This document shows, in pieces, positions 12,087 through 12,371 of a DNA stretch of 12,371 nt. The position numbers were made by a program, and so were the translations under genes. Source of the DNA: an uncultured delta proteobacterium (GTDB lineage: Bacteria; RBG-13-61-14; DRUE01); NCBI GenBank assembly GCA_903930515.1, contig CAIYYW010000127.1, positions 1-12,371 on the forward strand. The letters run 5' to 3'. Below the pieces are notes generated by a model, which did no database searches, was not told the DNA's origin, and saw nothing but the letters and a program-made list of their open reading frames with translations. Numbering within the stretch: position 1 is the first letter of the stretch; every line of letters begins with the position of its first letter.

Positions 12087-12371
12087 TCACGGGCCAAATC
12101 CGATCACATCTACCGGAACATTTCTATAAGTATTTTTCCCATTCCCAAGCTGACCATAATAATTATAGCCCCAACACTTTACTCCCCCGACAGAGTTAAG
12201 AGCGCAGGTATGCCAACCACCAGAAGACATTGCGCTTACCCCTGAAGATAGGCCGGAAACATTAACCGGAACCTTGCTATCGGCTTTTTTCCCATTCCCA
12301 AGTTGACCATATTCATTATACCCCCAGCACTTTACTCCGCCGCTGGAGGTAAGGGCACAGGTATGCTGACC
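12087..12371 (-). CDS. RCC1-repeat protein, C-terminal end
   Basis: The minus strand from the right edge to the TGA at 12087-12089 codes 94 residues containing two copies of a 51-residue repeat. Each has HTCAL, then [16 protein letters not shown] and VPV.V in that order, which is the bacterial form of the RCC1 beta-propeller blade. Bacterial RCC1-repeat proteins are usually large, secreted or surface-anchored, with a Cys pair in each blade (HTCAL and VKCW) as seen here. Their functions are mostly unknown. The start and any signal peptide lie outside the window, and the protein is probably several repeats longer. The last blade stops soon after [10 protein letters not shown]. It has no evident link to the acyl-CoA operon, and its codons are more AT-rich. 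Confidence 0.85.
   Translation of the reverse strand, partial: GQHTCALTSSGGVKCWGYNEYGQLGNGKKADSKVPVNVSGLSSGVSAMSSGGWHTCALNSVGGVKCWGYNYYGQLGNGKNTYRNVPVDVIGFGP

Overview
This 12.4-kb window is dominated by one long minus-strand gene set for acyl-CoA catabolism (about 895-11472). It reads like part of an anaerobic or facultative Gram-negative bacterium of an uncultured lineage. An outer membrane is suggested by a MlaC/HpnM-type fragment at the left edge. The intergenic GTGGCGCGGACA-type and GGGACTTTAGTCCC-type palindromes resemble dispersed repeats I associate with Omnitrophota, PVC and deltaproteobacterial assemblies. I cannot fix the phylum from sequence alone.

Layout. Bases 1-244 hold a minus-strand fragment of a MlaC/HpnM-like protein. 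Bases ~209-850 hold the C-terminal part of a 4-alpha-glucanotransferase (MalQ) on the plus strand. Both genes lose their 5' ends at the same point, so a rearrangement or assembly chimera is likely there. From 10168 down to 895 the minus strand reads, in transcription order: two thiolase-fold proteins, two DUF35 zinc-ribbon/OB proteins, an acyl-CoA dehydrogenase (ACAD), an NDP-forming acyl-CoA synthetase alpha subunit split by a frameshift, a second ACAD, a BKACE-family 3-keto acid cleavage enzyme, and two tandem MaoC-type enoyl-CoA hydratases. A third ACAD (11472-10312) lies just upstream in the same direction. A good sigma70-like promoter with an overlapping inverted repeat sits between it and the first thiolase. 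From 11473 to 12086 no gene is visible. The right edge (12087-12371) is the C-terminal end of a minus-strand RCC1-repeat protein.

How the genes fit together. CoA-ligase, dehydrogenase, hydratase and thiolase/aldolase functions make a near-complete beta-oxidation-like spiral. BKACE could handle a free 3-keto acid; a 3-hydroxyacyl-CoA dehydrogenase is absent. That absence matters, because both thiolase-fold proteins lack the usual Cys and His catalytic residues and lie next to DUF35 proteins. This is the architecture of the Ltp2/ChsH2 side-chain aldolase, which cleaves a 3-hydroxyacyl-CoA and needs no dehydrogenase step. I infer a retro-aldol (or otherwise non-canonical thiolytic) degradation module for a branched, alicyclic or aromatic-side-chain acid. 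The substrate is unknown.

Most intergenic gaps of the operon carry a short, perfectly paired palindrome just upstream of the next ribosome binding site. There are at least two sequence families with compensatory changes. In two genes the palindrome itself supplies the stop codon.
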